Source: QHXW01 sp035280425
GTDB taxonomy: Bacteria; Acidobacteriota; Terriglobia; Bryobacterales; Bryobacteraceae
Assembly: GCA_035280425.1 (NCBI GenBank)
Contig: DATEFW010000004.1
Span: 1-64,000 of the forward strand
Reading direction: 5' to 3'
Length of the DNA: 64,000 bases
A program made the position numbers and the translations under genes. The notes below the pieces were generated by a model that was not told where the DNA came from, did no database searches, and was given only the letters and a program-made list of their open reading frames with translations. Shown here in pieces: positions 44,703 through 52,937 of the stretch. How positions within the stretch are numbered: the first letter of the stretch is position 1; every line of letters begins with the position of its first letter.

Positions 44703-45395
44703 TCAGATCTTTCTCAAAATTCGGAGAGCACCCGCAGTGACGAGTGATCCGAACCCGATCAATCCCAATAACGGAATTGGACTGGCTGTCTGCGGAAGCT
44801 CCTCCGCAGGTGCAGCCGGTTCCCGAGCCGGTGCCGGTGCGGGAGCAGGAGCCATGGATTCGACTGGCTTGGTCAGCACCTCTTCAGTCATCTCGACTTC
44901 TTGCTTTTCCGGAGTCACCGCTACCACCGGAGTCTGTTCCAGTTCTTTCGGCGTCTCAGTCGGCGTCACTTCGGCGGCCAGCACTTTTTCATGCGTCTCC
45001 ACTGCTAGTTCCGTCGCCCTTACCTTCGGGTACACGAACTCCTGGCCGAAATTGTCCCCGGGATAAAACCATGCCCGGATCGCTTGCGCCGCGCCGGGCG
45101 CACGCTCTGAAAAATGCACCGTGGTTTCGCCCTTTGGTTCCAGCCGGTAATTCGGAATGGCCAGAATCGTCGCATAGATCTGGGTTTCGTCTTCGTTGAA
45201 AACCTGTACGATATTCCGGTCCGCAGTTGAATCCGCCAGCTTGAATACATACGTTCCCGCCGGCAGGACCTTGCCTGGAAGCTCGACGGGTAGATTGAAC
45301 GTCATCTTCGTCTTCTTGTTCCACTGGTCTGCTTTCGCCGGAAATGCGGTAATCAGCAGCGCGCAAAAGATGACCGTCGCGATTCTGTTGAACAT
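44703..45395 (-). CDS. Secreted protein with LPXTG-like C-terminal anchor
   Basis: A 230-residue protein from ATG 45395, with AAAGGAGAG just upstream. The signal peptide is MFNRIATVIFCALLITAFPAKA. The mature domain (about 23-145) starts WNKKTKMTFNLPVELPGKVLPAGTYVFKL and is beta rich. A Glu/Thr/Ala/Pro-rich stalk (about 146-198) follows, including a PAPAPAPA run. The end is LPQTA (200-204), a hydrophobic helix and RILRKI, the layout of a sortase signal. An in-frame start at 45497 adds 34 residues without signal character. The anchor is unusual for a Gram-negative genome. Confidence 0.75.
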   Translation of the reverse strand: MFNRIATVIFCALLITAFPAKADQWNKKTKMTFNLPVELPGKVLPAGTYVFKLADSTADRNIVQVFNEDETQIYATILAIPNYRLEPKGETTVHFSERAPGAAQAIRAWFYPGDNFGQEFVYPKVRATELAVETHEKVLAAEVTPTETPKELEQTPVVAVTPEKQEVEMTEEVLTKPVESMAPAPAPAPAREPAAPAEELPQTASPIPLLGLIGFGSLVTAGALRILRKI

Positions 45396-45720
45396 ACTTC
45401 TCTCCTTTAGCGTCAAGGCAGGATCCAACTCATCGCTGGCCCGGCCTCGGGCAAGCTCAATCACTTGTTTGTTCAAATTTTTAGAAGCAATCCCCAAACC
45501 ATCTGTGGATGCTTCGCTTTACGGCGCAATCCGGAGCGCGCAGCAGCGGAATTTCGCGCATTTGCGTCTTATCACTCCGAGCTGCTCAACAAGCTCGCCA
45601 CAGATGTACGAAATCGCACCCTGTTTGCCGCCCGCGCTGCCCGATGGCAATCAGTGATCCGGATCTCAACGCCTGCCGGCCTTGGAATTCCCCTTGCAGA
45701 ATATTTCGCCGGGAGCGCGT
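45396..45720. other. Divergent intergenic region, 325 bp
   Basis: This lies between the LPXTG-like gene (minus) and the VWFA gene (plus). I see no open reading frame with a convincing start, ribosome binding site and protein pattern. A TGGAATTCCCCTTGCA sequence at 45683-45698 has the GG-N10-GC spacing of a sigma-54 site, but the match is partial and the leader would be only about 11 bases. No repeat or RNA structure stands out. Confidence 0.5.
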
Positions 45721-46713
45721 ATGCTGCGAATTGTGATCGTCCGAGAGAATCCGCCGGGTTCGTGCCGGCTTGGCTGGACGCGGCTGTTGAGCCTGTTGTT
45801 GCTTTTTCCCGCAGCATCATCCCTGCCGGCGCAGGCTCCGGAGCCGAACGGCGATTTCAAGATATCTACCGAAGTCGATCTTGTCCTGCTCGATGTCAGC
45901 GTGAAGAATCCGAAAGGCGGCTACGTTTCGGGTCTAACGCAGGAAAACTTCAAGGTCTATGAAGACGGCGTGCTCCAGAAAATCACCACATTCACGAGTG
46001 CCGACGTGCCTGTCGCCGTCGGCCTGGTGACGGACAACAGCGGAAGCATGCAGCCCAAGCGCGCCAGCCTCATCCAGGCCGGCCTCGAATTCGTTCGCGG
46101 CAGCAATCCCGAAGACCAGATTTTTGTCATCAACTTTGACGATGACGTGCGCCTCGGGCTTCCGCCGTCCATGCCGTTTACCGACAACATAAACTTGCTC
46201 CGCTCGGCACTTTCCCAAGGCATTCCGCAAGGCCGCACGGCCCTCTACGATGCCATCGCCGCCGGCCTCAGGCATCTCGAACTGGGACAACGGGGCAAGA
46301 AAGCGTTGATCGTGGTCAGCGACGGCGGCGACAACTTCAGCTCGTTGAAATTCCACGAGCTGATGCAGATGATCCAGGAATCTCCCGCCACCGTCTATAC
46401 CGTCGGCCTCTACGATCCCGACGATCCCGACCGCAATCCCGGCGTTCTGCGGCGCATTTCCAAAACCAGCGGCGGTGAATGCTTCCTTCCTGGGGACTTC
46501 AAAGAGATCGTGCCCATTTTGACCAAGATCGCCAGGGATATCCGCAACCGTTACACCATCGGTTACATACCAGGGGCTGACGGCGCCAAACAAGCCCTGC
46601 GCAAAATTCGCGTGACGGCGAACGCGCCGGGGCACGAAAAGCTCATCGTCCGCACGCGCTCAAGCTATGTTCTCCCTGAACACAACGGAAGCAAAGGCGC
46701 GCCCCATCCCTGA
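45721..46713 (+). CDS. Acidobacterial-type VWFA domain protein, secreted, canonical MIDAS
   Basis: A 330-residue protein from ATG 45721. The leader RLGWTRLLSLLLLFPAASSLPAQA is a signal peptide preceded by a short basic stretch. The N-terminal domain (about 40-95) has STEVDLVLLDVSVKNPKGGYVSGL and FKVYEDGVLQKITTF. The VWA domain (about 95-300) has the full metal site DNSGSM. This is the second VWFA-related protein in the window, and unlike the one at 26525 it keeps the DxSxS motif. Such proteins bind partners through a divalent metal at the cell surface. It stands alone as a plus-strand unit. Confidence 0.85.
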   Translation: MLRIVIVRENPPGSCRLGWTRLLSLLLLFPAASSLPAQAPEPNGDFKISTEVDLVLLDVSVKNPKGGYVSGLTQENFKVYEDGVLQKITTFTSADVPVAVGLVTDNSGSMQPKRASLIQAGLEFVRGSNPEDQIFVINFDDDVRLGLPPSMPFTDNINLLRSALSQGIPQGRTALYDAIAAGLRHLELGQRGKKALIVVSDGGDNFSSLKFHELMQMIQESPATVYTVGLYDPDDPDRNPGVLRRISKTSGGECFLPGDFKEIVPILTKIARDIRNRYTIGYIPGADGAKQALRKIRVTANAPGHEKLIVRTRSSYVLPEHNGSKGAPHP

Positions 46714-46741
46714 CCGAGGCATCCGGCTTGGCGCGCTGAGG

Positions 46742-46852
46742 CTAACGCAGATGCGGTGGTTCAGTGGGCTTCATCCGCCGGATAAGGATGTAAATTCCCA
46801 GACCTGCGGCGGCCACCAGAATACCGCCCAGCCACACCAGTTCGAGCGGCAT
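46742..46852 (-). CDS. 36-residue single-helix membrane peptide
   Basis: A small reading frame from ATG 46852 to TAG 46742. It is preceded by a strong ribosome binding site AAGGAGG with a 6-base gap. The peptide starts MPLELVWLGGILVAAAGLGI and continues into YILIRRMKPTEPPHLR. It is one membrane helix with a positive-inside end, like many small membrane regulators. It is convergent with the VWFA gene. The function is unknown. Too short for most gene callers, but the start context is convincing. Confidence 0.6.
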   Translation of the reverse strand: MPLELVWLGGILVAAAGLGIYILIRRMKPTEPPHLR

Positions 46853-47426
46853 AACTACCTCCTTCCGGGCACACTGGCTTATTCGGCCAGCACGCGCTCA
46901 CTAGCCAAGTAGCAATCGGTTGACCCTGCACGAAGACTAAGGAATTACAGGTCTTTAGCGGCGAGTTTTGCCGGGCGGCTTTTGTGCTGGCAGCGGAATT
47001 CCGCTCATCGCTGGGTGCTTTCGCCTACTCCTTGTGTAGCCCGCAGTTGTGTCATGGAACACCGGACAGGGGTTTTCCCCAGTGGGTTGGAATTCCCGCA
47101 CTGGTTATATTCAAAGAGGGTCTTGTCTCTAAGACGCCGGTTTGCTGTCCACTTGGCGAAGCGGAATGCGCCGCCTGCGCCAACTTGCTCGAGCCGGCGG
47201 ATGCGGAGAAACCTCGGCGCTTTCCCAGTTGGTCGGGAGCCCGTTTTGTCTCCGTGCGGTCCTCGCGTTTCATGCGCTCGACTCCAATAAAGAGTTCGGC
47301 CACCATCCGGCCGCCGCCGCGCTCTACGGGAACTGCGGCTTGACCGGGCGCATAAACAGCGGCATAGTATTTAGCATCCAACATTTTCCGGCTCCAAACC
47401 AACCGGAAAACCTGCACCCGCCCACT
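46853..47426. other. Intergenic region ahead of the chemotaxis-kinase gene, 574 bp
   Basis: A long gap on the plus strand before the ATG at 47427. An in-frame extension upstream to 47142 is open, but it has no conserved pattern and includes the likely promoter. The region holds the small-peptide gene's own leader (46853 upwards) and a possible promoter at 47340. I found no other coding sequence or repeat. Confidence 0.45.
47340..47368 (+). promoter_or_regulatory. Possible sigma-70 promoter of the CheB-CheR-kinase gene
   Basis: TTGACC (47340-47345) and CATAGT (47363-47368) are separated by 17 bases. The former matches consensus at five of six and the latter at four of six. The -10 is 59 bases before the ATG at 47427. 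Confidence 0.35.
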
Positions 47427-50400
47427 ATGCCGAAGAAGAAGAACTCGAAGCGTCGCGGTGTTAAAGCCAAAGCGTCCAAACCGGAACGCGCTCCGGTCCG
47501 CGAAAAGACTCCCGGAAACTACGGATCGGAAGCTGCAGCCGCCCGCCGGGCCTCCAAAAAGCGGGAACTTCCCCAGCCGGCGCCGGACGTTTTCCCGGTT
47601 GTGGGCATCGGCGCATCGGCAGGCGGTCTGGAGGCGAGCACACAACTCCTGCAAGCTCTGCCCAGCGATATCGGGATGGCCTTCGTGCTGATTCAGCACC
47701 TCGATCCCAAGCACGAGAGCATGCTTTCCGAGATCCTTTCCCGCTCGAGCGCCATGCCCGTTCATGAAGTGAAGCAGGATACGCACGTCGAGCCGAATCA
47801 CGTTTATGTCATCCCGCGCGGCTTCGATCTTGCCATCAGTAACCGTGTCCTCCACACGACGCCTCGCAAGGTGAGCCGTGAGGCTCCCATGACCATCGAT
47901 CATTTCTTCCGCTCGCTGGCGGAAGACCTCGGCAACCAGGCCATAGGCGTGATTCTGTCGGGAACAGGCTCCGACGGCTCCATGGGTGTGAAAGCCGTAA
48001 AGGCGGAAGGTGGAATTACCTTCGCGCAGGACGAAAAATCCGCCAAGTACGACGGCATGCCGCACAGCGCCATTGCTTCCGGGTGTGTGGATTTCGTCTT
48101 AGCTCCCGAAGATATTGCCCGCGAGCTGAGCCTGATCCGGGATCATCCCTACGTGGCGCCTAAACCGGTACCGCCTGAGGAGATCATACCGGTCTCGGAC
48201 GACGCCCTGGTACAGATCCTTCATCTGATCCACACCGCCACCGGTGTTGATCTGCTGCAATACAAGCCCAATACCATAAAACGGCGCATTCTCCGCCGGA
48301 TGCTGTTGCATAAAAGCGATTCCCTGGAGCGATACCTCGAACGGCTGCGCACCGATACGGCCGAAGTGCACTCCCTGTTCGAAGACATCCTGATCAACGT
48401 AACCCAGTTCTTTCGCGATCAGGATATTTTCACGACGCTGAAGGAAAACATTTTCCCGAAGATCGTCCCTCCGGAGAATTCCAACGGCGCCATTCGCATC
48501 TGGGTGCCGGGCTGCTCCACCGGCGAAGAAGTCTATTCCATCGCCATCGCTTTGGTTGAGTTTACCGAGGAACATTCGCTGAACCCGCCCATCCAGTTTT
48601 TCGCCACCGACATCAGCGAAGTGGCGCTCGAGAGGGCGCGCGTCGGAGTGTACGAAGAAAATATTGCGGCCGATGTTTCCGCCGAGCGGCTCAAACGGTT
48701 TTTCATCAAAAGCGACCGCGGATATCAGATCAGCAAGCGCATCCGCGATCTCTGCATTTTCGCCAGGCAGAATTTGACCAAGGATCCGCCGTTTTCGAAA
48801 CTGGACCTGATCAGTTGCCGGAACGTCCTGATCTATCTGGGCCCGTCTCTCCAGAAGCGCGTGTTGCCGATCTTCCACTATGCGCTGAAAAACACGGGCT
48901 ATCTGCTGCTGGGCAGCTCGGAAACCATCAGCACCTACGCCGACCTGTTCACCCTGGTAGACAAGAAGCACAAGATTTTTTCCAAGAAGCCGGTGCCGGT
49001 GCGCGCCGCTATCGATTTCAGTTACGGCGCCCCGCGTGGTGAGCCGGCGCCTGCGACTCAGGAGCGCGATTCCGAAAAAATCACGCCCTGGACCGCGCTC
49101 GATCTCCAGCGCGAGGCGGACCGCATCGTCATCTCGCGTTTCGGACCCGCCGGTGTGGTCGTCAATGAGGATCTCGACGTCATGCAGTTCCGCGGGCAGA
49201 TCGGCGCGTATCTGGAACCATCGCCCGGTCCGGCGAATTACAACGTTTTGAAGATGGCGCGCGAAGGTCTGCTGCCCGAGCTCCGCAGTGCTCTGCAACG
49301 CGCGCGCACTGGCGGCGTCACCGTCCGCAAGGAAAATCTCCGCGTCAGACGCAATGGAGAATTTCACGAATTTGACCTCGAAGTGATTCCCATTCGCCGC
49401 CCGCCCTATCCCGGCACGTTTTTCATGGTTCTTTTCCATCCCGCCGGCGTGGCGGCCGGAAAAAAGCCGGCCGGCAGGAAGGCGCCCCCGGTCGAAACCG
49501 AGGCCGAAGAAGTGAAAAGCCTTCGCCAGGAGCTCAGCGTTACGCGCGAGACCTTGCAGGCCATCATCGAGGAACAGGAGGCCTCCAACGAGGAGCTGCG
49601 CTCGGCGAACGAAGAAGTCCAATCCAGCAACGAGGAATTGCAGAGCACCAACGAGGAACTCGAGACCGCCAAAGAAGAGTTGCAATCCAGCAACGAAGAG
49701 CTGAATACGGTCAACGAAGAGCTGGAGAGCCGCAACGACCAGCTCGCGCAGGCCAATGACGATCTGCGCAACCTCCTCAGCAATGTGAACCTGCCGATCG
49801 TGATGGTCAGCGAGGACCAGCGCATCCGCCGAACCACGCCCCAGGCGGAAAAGGTGATGGGCGTTATTCCCTCCGACACGGGACGCCCCATCGGTAATAT
49901 CCGGACCAATCTCACGGTGCCGAATTTGGAACAGACGCTGGCTGAAGTCACCGAAACCCTGCGAACCTACGAAGCCGAGGTGCAGGACATCGCGGGCCGC
50001 TGGTATCTGCTCCGCATCCGCCCCTATCGCACCGAGGAGAACAAGATCGAAGGCGCGGTCCTGATGCTGGTGGATATCGACGACATCAAGCGGACGGCCG
50101 AGGAGATTCGCGAGGCGCGTGACTTCAACTCCTCCGTCATCGATACCGTGCGCAGCCCGCTGTTCGTACTGGATAACGAACTGCGCATCAAATTTTCCAA
50201 TCCCGCTTTCTACCAGATGTTTCAGTTGTCGCGCCCGGAAGTGCACGGCCACCTCATCTATGAAATCGGAAACGGCCAGTGGAACTTTCCTGCCTTTCAT
50301 GACCTGCTCGATCGCTTGCTGCCCGAGAAAGCCAGGCTCGATGACATCGAAATCGATCATGAATTTCCGAACATCGGCCGCCGGGTCATGTTATTCAATG

Positions 50401-51290
50401 CGCGCCGGCTCGAAGCCGCCGAGCGGCAAAGTGAGATGGTGCTCATCTCGCTGGAAGACATCACCGAGCGCAAGCGGTCCGAAGAAACGCTGCTGCAATC
50501 CAAGGAGCTGCTGGAGCAAAAAGTACAGGAGCGGACCGCGGAGCTGCAGTCTGAAATTGCGGCCCGGCAAAAGGCGCAGAGCGCGCTCGAGCAAAGCGAA
50601 GCCGCGCTCCAAAAAAGTCATGATGAGCTGCGCGGTTTGACGGCCAGCCTGATCAACGCGCATGAGGAGGAACGCCTCGAGATTTCCCGTGAGCTCCATG
50701 ATGCTCTCAACCAGCGCGTCGCCATGCTGGAGATCAATGTCGAGACGCTGGAGAGGAACCCGCCCGCCGACACTAACCAGACCAGCGAGCAGCTCCGGTC
50801 CCTGCGTGAGGGCATCCATGAGATCTCCAATGAAGTCCGCCGCATGGCATACCAGCTCCATCCCTCCATTTTGGACGACCTCGGCCTGCCCGCCGCGCTG
50901 CGATCCTATGTCGAAGATCTCACCAAGCGGGACGGCATTGCCATCAAGCTTTCCGTGCGCGATGTTCCGGCCTCTTTGCCGCCGCCTGTCGCTCTGACTT
51001 TGTATCGCGTCGCCCAGGAAGCTCTCATGAATGTCTTGAAGCACGCCAACTCGCCCAACGCTACCGTAACTCTTGCCCGGCAGAACAGCGCCATCCAGCT
51101 CACAATTCGCGACAAGGGAACCGGTTTCGATCGCGCGAGCGTAAAGGGCAAAGGCCGTTTGGGCCTGATCAACATGGAAGAGCGCGTCCGGCTGGTGAAA
51201 GGAAAGATCGAGATTCATTCCAAGCCCGGCGAGGGAACACGGATCGAAGCCTCCATCCCTTTGCCCGCTTCTGAGGAAAAGGGAAAATGA
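47427..51290 (+). CDS. CheB-CheR-PAS-histidine kinase fusion protein
   Basis: A 1287-residue cytoplasmic protein from ATG 47427. A basic N-terminus (MPKKKNSKRRG) precedes the CheB methylesterase domain (about 55-235), with catalytic Ser64 in GASAGG, QHLDPKHES and SGTGSDGSMG. The CheR methyltransferase follows (about 250-510), with TQFFRDQDIF, WVPGCSTGEEVYSIAI and SCRNVLIYL. A Glu-rich coiled coil (about 690-780) leads into two PAS domains (about 785-1010). A second coiled coil ends in a HisKA_3 domain with phospho-acceptor His1091 (RELHDAL) and a HATPase with AQEALMNVLKHA and GLINMEERV. It overlaps the LuxR-type regulator gene by 4 bases and is its likely kinase. Confidence 0.9.
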   Translation: MPKKKNSKRRGVKAKASKPERAPVREKTPGNYGSEAAAARRASKKRELPQPAPDVFPVVGIGASAGGLEASTQLLQALPSDIGMAFVLIQHLDPKHESMLSEILSRSSAMPVHEVKQDTHVEPNHVYVIPRGFDLAISNRVLHTTPRKVSREAPMTIDHFFRSLAEDLGNQAIGVILSGTGSDGSMGVKAVKAEGGITFAQDEKSAKYDGMPHSAIASGCVDFVLAPEDIARELSLIRDHPYVAPKPVPPEEIIPVSDDALVQILHLIHTATGVDLLQYKPNTIKRRILRRMLLHKSDSLERYLERLRTDTAEVHSLFEDILINVTQFFRDQDIFTTLKENIFPKIVPPENSNGAIRIWVPGCSTGEEVYSIAIALVEFTEEHSLNPPIQFFATDISEVALERARVGVYEENIAADVSAERLKRFFIKSDRGYQISKRIRDLCIFARQNLTKDPPFSKLDLISCRNVLIYLGPSLQKRVLPIFHYALKNTGYLLLGSSETISTYADLFTLVDKKHKIFSKKPVPVRAAIDFSYGAPRGEPAPATQERDSEKITPWTALDLQREADRIVISRFGPAGVVVNEDLDVMQFRGQIGAYLEPSPGPANYNVLKMAREGLLPELRSALQRARTGGVTVRKENLRVRRNGEFHEFDLEVIPIRRPPYPGTFFMVLFHPAGVAAGKKPAGRKAPPVETEAEEVKSLRQELSVTRETLQAIIEEQEASNEELRSANEEVQSSNEELQSTNEELETAKEELQSSNEELNTVNEELESRNDQLAQANDDLRNLLSNVNLPIVMVSEDQRIRRTTPQAEKVMGVIPSDTGRPIGNIRTNLTVPNLEQTLAEVTETLRTYEAEVQDIAGRWYLLRIRPYRTEENKIEGAVLMLVDIDDIKRTAEEIREARDFNSSVIDTVRSPLFVLDNELRIKFSNPAFYQMFQLSRPEVHGHLIYEIGNGQWNFPAFHDLLDRLLPEKARLDDIEIDHEFPNIGRRVMLFNARRLEAAERQSEMVLISLEDITERKRSEETLLQSKELLEQKVQERTAELQSEIAARQKAQSALEQSEAALQKSHDELRGLTASLINAHEEERLEISRELHDALNQRVAMLEINVETLERNPPADTNQTSEQLRSLREGIHEISNEVRRMAYQLHPSILDDLGLPAALRSYVEDLTKRDGIAIKLSVRDVPASLPPPVALTLYRVAQEALMNVLKHANSPNATVTLARQNSAIQLTIRDKGTGFDRASVKGKGRLGLINMEERVRLVKGKIEIHSKPGEGTRIEASIPLPASEEKGK

Positions 51291-51928
51291 GTAAGCCGCG
51301 CCTCCTTCTGGCGGACGATCATACTCTGCTGCTGGAAGGCTACCAGAAGCTGCTGGAGGAACATTTCGAGATCGCCGGCATGGTGAATAACGGCCGGGAA
51401 TTGCTGGATGCCGCCGTCGCTCTCCGGCCGGATGCCATTCTGCTGGATATCTCCATGCCTCTCCTCAATGGACTGGAGGCCACGCGCCAGTTGCGCAATC
51501 TGGTCCCGAATAGCAAGATCGTGATCGTTACGATGCACGATGACCCGGAATATGTCTACGAAGCTTTCCGCGCCGGAGCCTTGGCATACTTCCTGAAGCA
51601 ATCGGCTGCTTCCGAGCTGGTTTCCGCCATAGAGAGCGTGCTTAAGGGCTCGACGTACCTCACGCCGCTCATCACCGCCGAAGGGCTGCGGTCAGGCCGC
51701 TCCGCGGCCGACCGCTCTGGCCGGGGGACATCGGCCCTGTCCCCGCGGCAGCGTGAAGTTCTTCAGCTCGTCGCCGAAGGGCATACCGGAAAAGAGATCG
51801 CCAGCTTGCTTCACATATCCGTAAAGACGGTCGAGTTCCACAAATCCAGGATCATGAAGGAACTCGGCGTGCGGTCCGTCGCCGACATGACCCGCTATGC
51901 GGTGAAGCGCGGCATTGTGAGCGAATAG
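51287..51928 (+). CDS. LuxR/NarL-type response regulator
   Basis: A 213-residue regulator. The receiver domain (1-120) has PRLLLADDH at the N-terminus, phospho-acceptor Asp54 in ILLDISMPL, and the conserved Thr and Lys near 82 and 104 (VTMHDD, FLKQSAA). The C-terminal LuxR helix-turn-helix has LSPRQREVLQLVAEGHTGKEIASLL. The HisKA_3 kinase gene immediately upstream and the 4-base overlap mark them as a two-component pair. It probably acts as a DNA-binding transcription regulator. Target genes are unknown. Confidence 0.92.
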   Translation: MSKPRLLLADDHTLLLEGYQKLLEEHFEIAGMVNNGRELLDAAVALRPDAILLDISMPLLNGLEATRQLRNLVPNSKIVIVTMHDDPEYVYEAFRAGALAYFLKQSAASELVSAIESVLKGSTYLTPLITAEGLRSGRSAADRSGRGTSALSPRQREVLQLVAEGHTGKEIASLLHISVKTVEFHKSRIMKELGVRSVADMTRYAVKRGIVSE

Positions 51929-52008
51929 TGCGGCGCAATACCTTCCGGCTCGCCTTCTAGGGATTTTGCCAGTTCACCGGCTGAAACGCCGATGTTACCT
52001 TGGCACCA

Positions 52009-52467
52009 ATGCGGCCTGACGCCAACAAAAACCATCACGCACCTCCGACCGTTCTCATCGTCGATAACGACCGCTCTCTTCGCACACTCCTTCGCATTTC
52101 TCTCGAGCGAAGCGGTTTCACGGTCCTGGAAGCCGAGAACGGAGAACGGGCAAAAATCATCGCGGACCAAAGTCCGTCGATTCACCTGCTACTCACCGAC
52201 ATCGCCATGCCGGCGATCCGCGGGCCGGAGCTGGCCGTCCTGCTGAGCCTGCGCCACCCGGCGATCAAAGTCCTGTACATGTCGGCTTCGCGTCTGGAGA
52301 ATCTGCTCTCGCTGCCGTATCTGTTCGAGCGTGAATTCGGGTTTATTCAAAAGCCTTTCACACCCGACGCATTGGCTATGTGGATTCGGGCCATATTGCA
52401 ACCGGAGCCCGCCAAACCGCCTGGCCGGGAGATTCTCGGCTCCGGCCAATCCAGGGACGCCGCTTGA
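52009..52467 (+). CDS. Single-domain response regulator receiver protein
   Basis: A 152-residue protein from ATG 52009; a TTG at 52000 would add three residues. The receiver domain starts PTVLIVDNDRSLRTLLRI. The phosphorylation site is Asp64 in LLLTDIAMP, and Lys lies in FGFIQKPFTPDAL. No output domain is present, so it may act by protein contact or feed a phosphorelay. It follows the kinase/LuxR-regulator pair on the same strand and may belong to that system. Confidence 0.85.
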   Translation: MRPDANKNHHAPPTVLIVDNDRSLRTLLRISLERSGFTVLEAENGERAKIIADQSPSIHLLLTDIAMPAIRGPELAVLLSLRHPAIKVLYMSASRLENLLSLPYLFEREFGFIQKPFTPDALAMWIRAILQPEPAKPPGREILGSGQSRDAA

Positions 52468-52550
52468 AATCCGGCGGATACTGTGATGCATCGTACACAG
52501 ATACAGACCATTTGCCACGATGAGCCGTAAATCTAGGGTTTTTTCCAGTA

Positions 52551-52578
52551 TCGACCGGATTTTTCCCGCCAGTATACT
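52551..52578 (+). promoter_or_regulatory. Predicted promoter for the structured leader or small RNA
   Basis: TCGACC (52551-52556) and TATACT (52573-52578) are 16 bases apart. Each matches the sigma-70 consensus at four or five positions. Transcription would begin near 52585, exactly where the 10-base helix of the RNA candidate starts. Confidence 0.4.
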
Positions 52579-52584
52579 CTCTAA

Positions 52585-52660
52585 GTGGGGAAGGCCAAAC
52601 TGATAGACTTGCGGTGATCCGCGCTTCCAAACGGGGCGACCTTCCCCGCCGTAATCACCG
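52585..52660 (+). ncRNA. Candidate structured RNA with pseudoknot or alternative stems
   Basis: Helix A pairs 52585-52594 (GTGGGGAAGG) with 52640-52649 (CCTTCCCCGC), ten base pairs with one G-U. Helix B pairs 52612-52618 (CGGTGAT) with 52654-52660 (ATCACCG). The two cross, so they could form a pseudoknot. Alternatively, helix A is replaced by the hairpin CGGGG (52632-52636) / CCCCG (52644-52648) nested in helix B. Competing stems are typical of riboswitches. I do not recognise a known class. It is 278 bases before msrP, so it may be a leader or a separate small RNA. Confidence 0.45.
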
Positions 52661-52937
52661 AAAGATGTTCCCAATTTCCTGGCAGCGGTACCTGATTTTT
52701 CGAACGAGTTAGAGCCTCGAAAAGAAGCGAAGCTTGTCAGTTTCCATTCCATTTATCGGCGCCCTGGGATTGACGATCCTCTGCACATGGGTGTGGAGAA
52801 GCCACCGCAGCCACCGGTGAAGCCATCCAAATCCTGAGGACCTCCAGCGGGCCCATCTGACTGCCGGTTTTACACGACTCATTCGCCAACGGCCGGGAAT
52901 AAATCCGGCATCCGCTATCATCTAAGGTTGAGAGCCT

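Larger units (their letters stand above)
52468..52937. other. Intergenic region upstream of msrP, 470 bp, with candidate structured RNA
   Basis: Apart from the promoter and RNA structure listed separately (52551-52660), I see no protein gene. The second half (52700-52937) is not repetitive and contains no clear hairpin. A -10-like TATCAT lies near the msrP start but without a good -35. No Shine-Dalgarno sequence of normal strength precedes the msrP ATG. Confidence 0.5.

Noticed and set aside
45683..45698. Sigma-54 promoter TGGAATTCCCCTTGCA before the VWFA gene
   Set aside because: The GG and GC spacing is right, but the -24 element is weak and the leader would be about 11 bases. I judged it unproven.
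47052..48065. A 337-residue minus-strand frame overlapping the start of the kinase gene
   Set aside because: It has no recognisable family pattern and overlaps the CheB domain, so it is a shadow.
48099..50360. A 753-residue open frame on the minus strand inside the CheB-CheR-kinase gene
   Set aside because: It mirrors a well-supported gene on the other strand, is rich in residues expected from reverse reading of GC-rich codons, and shows no domain.
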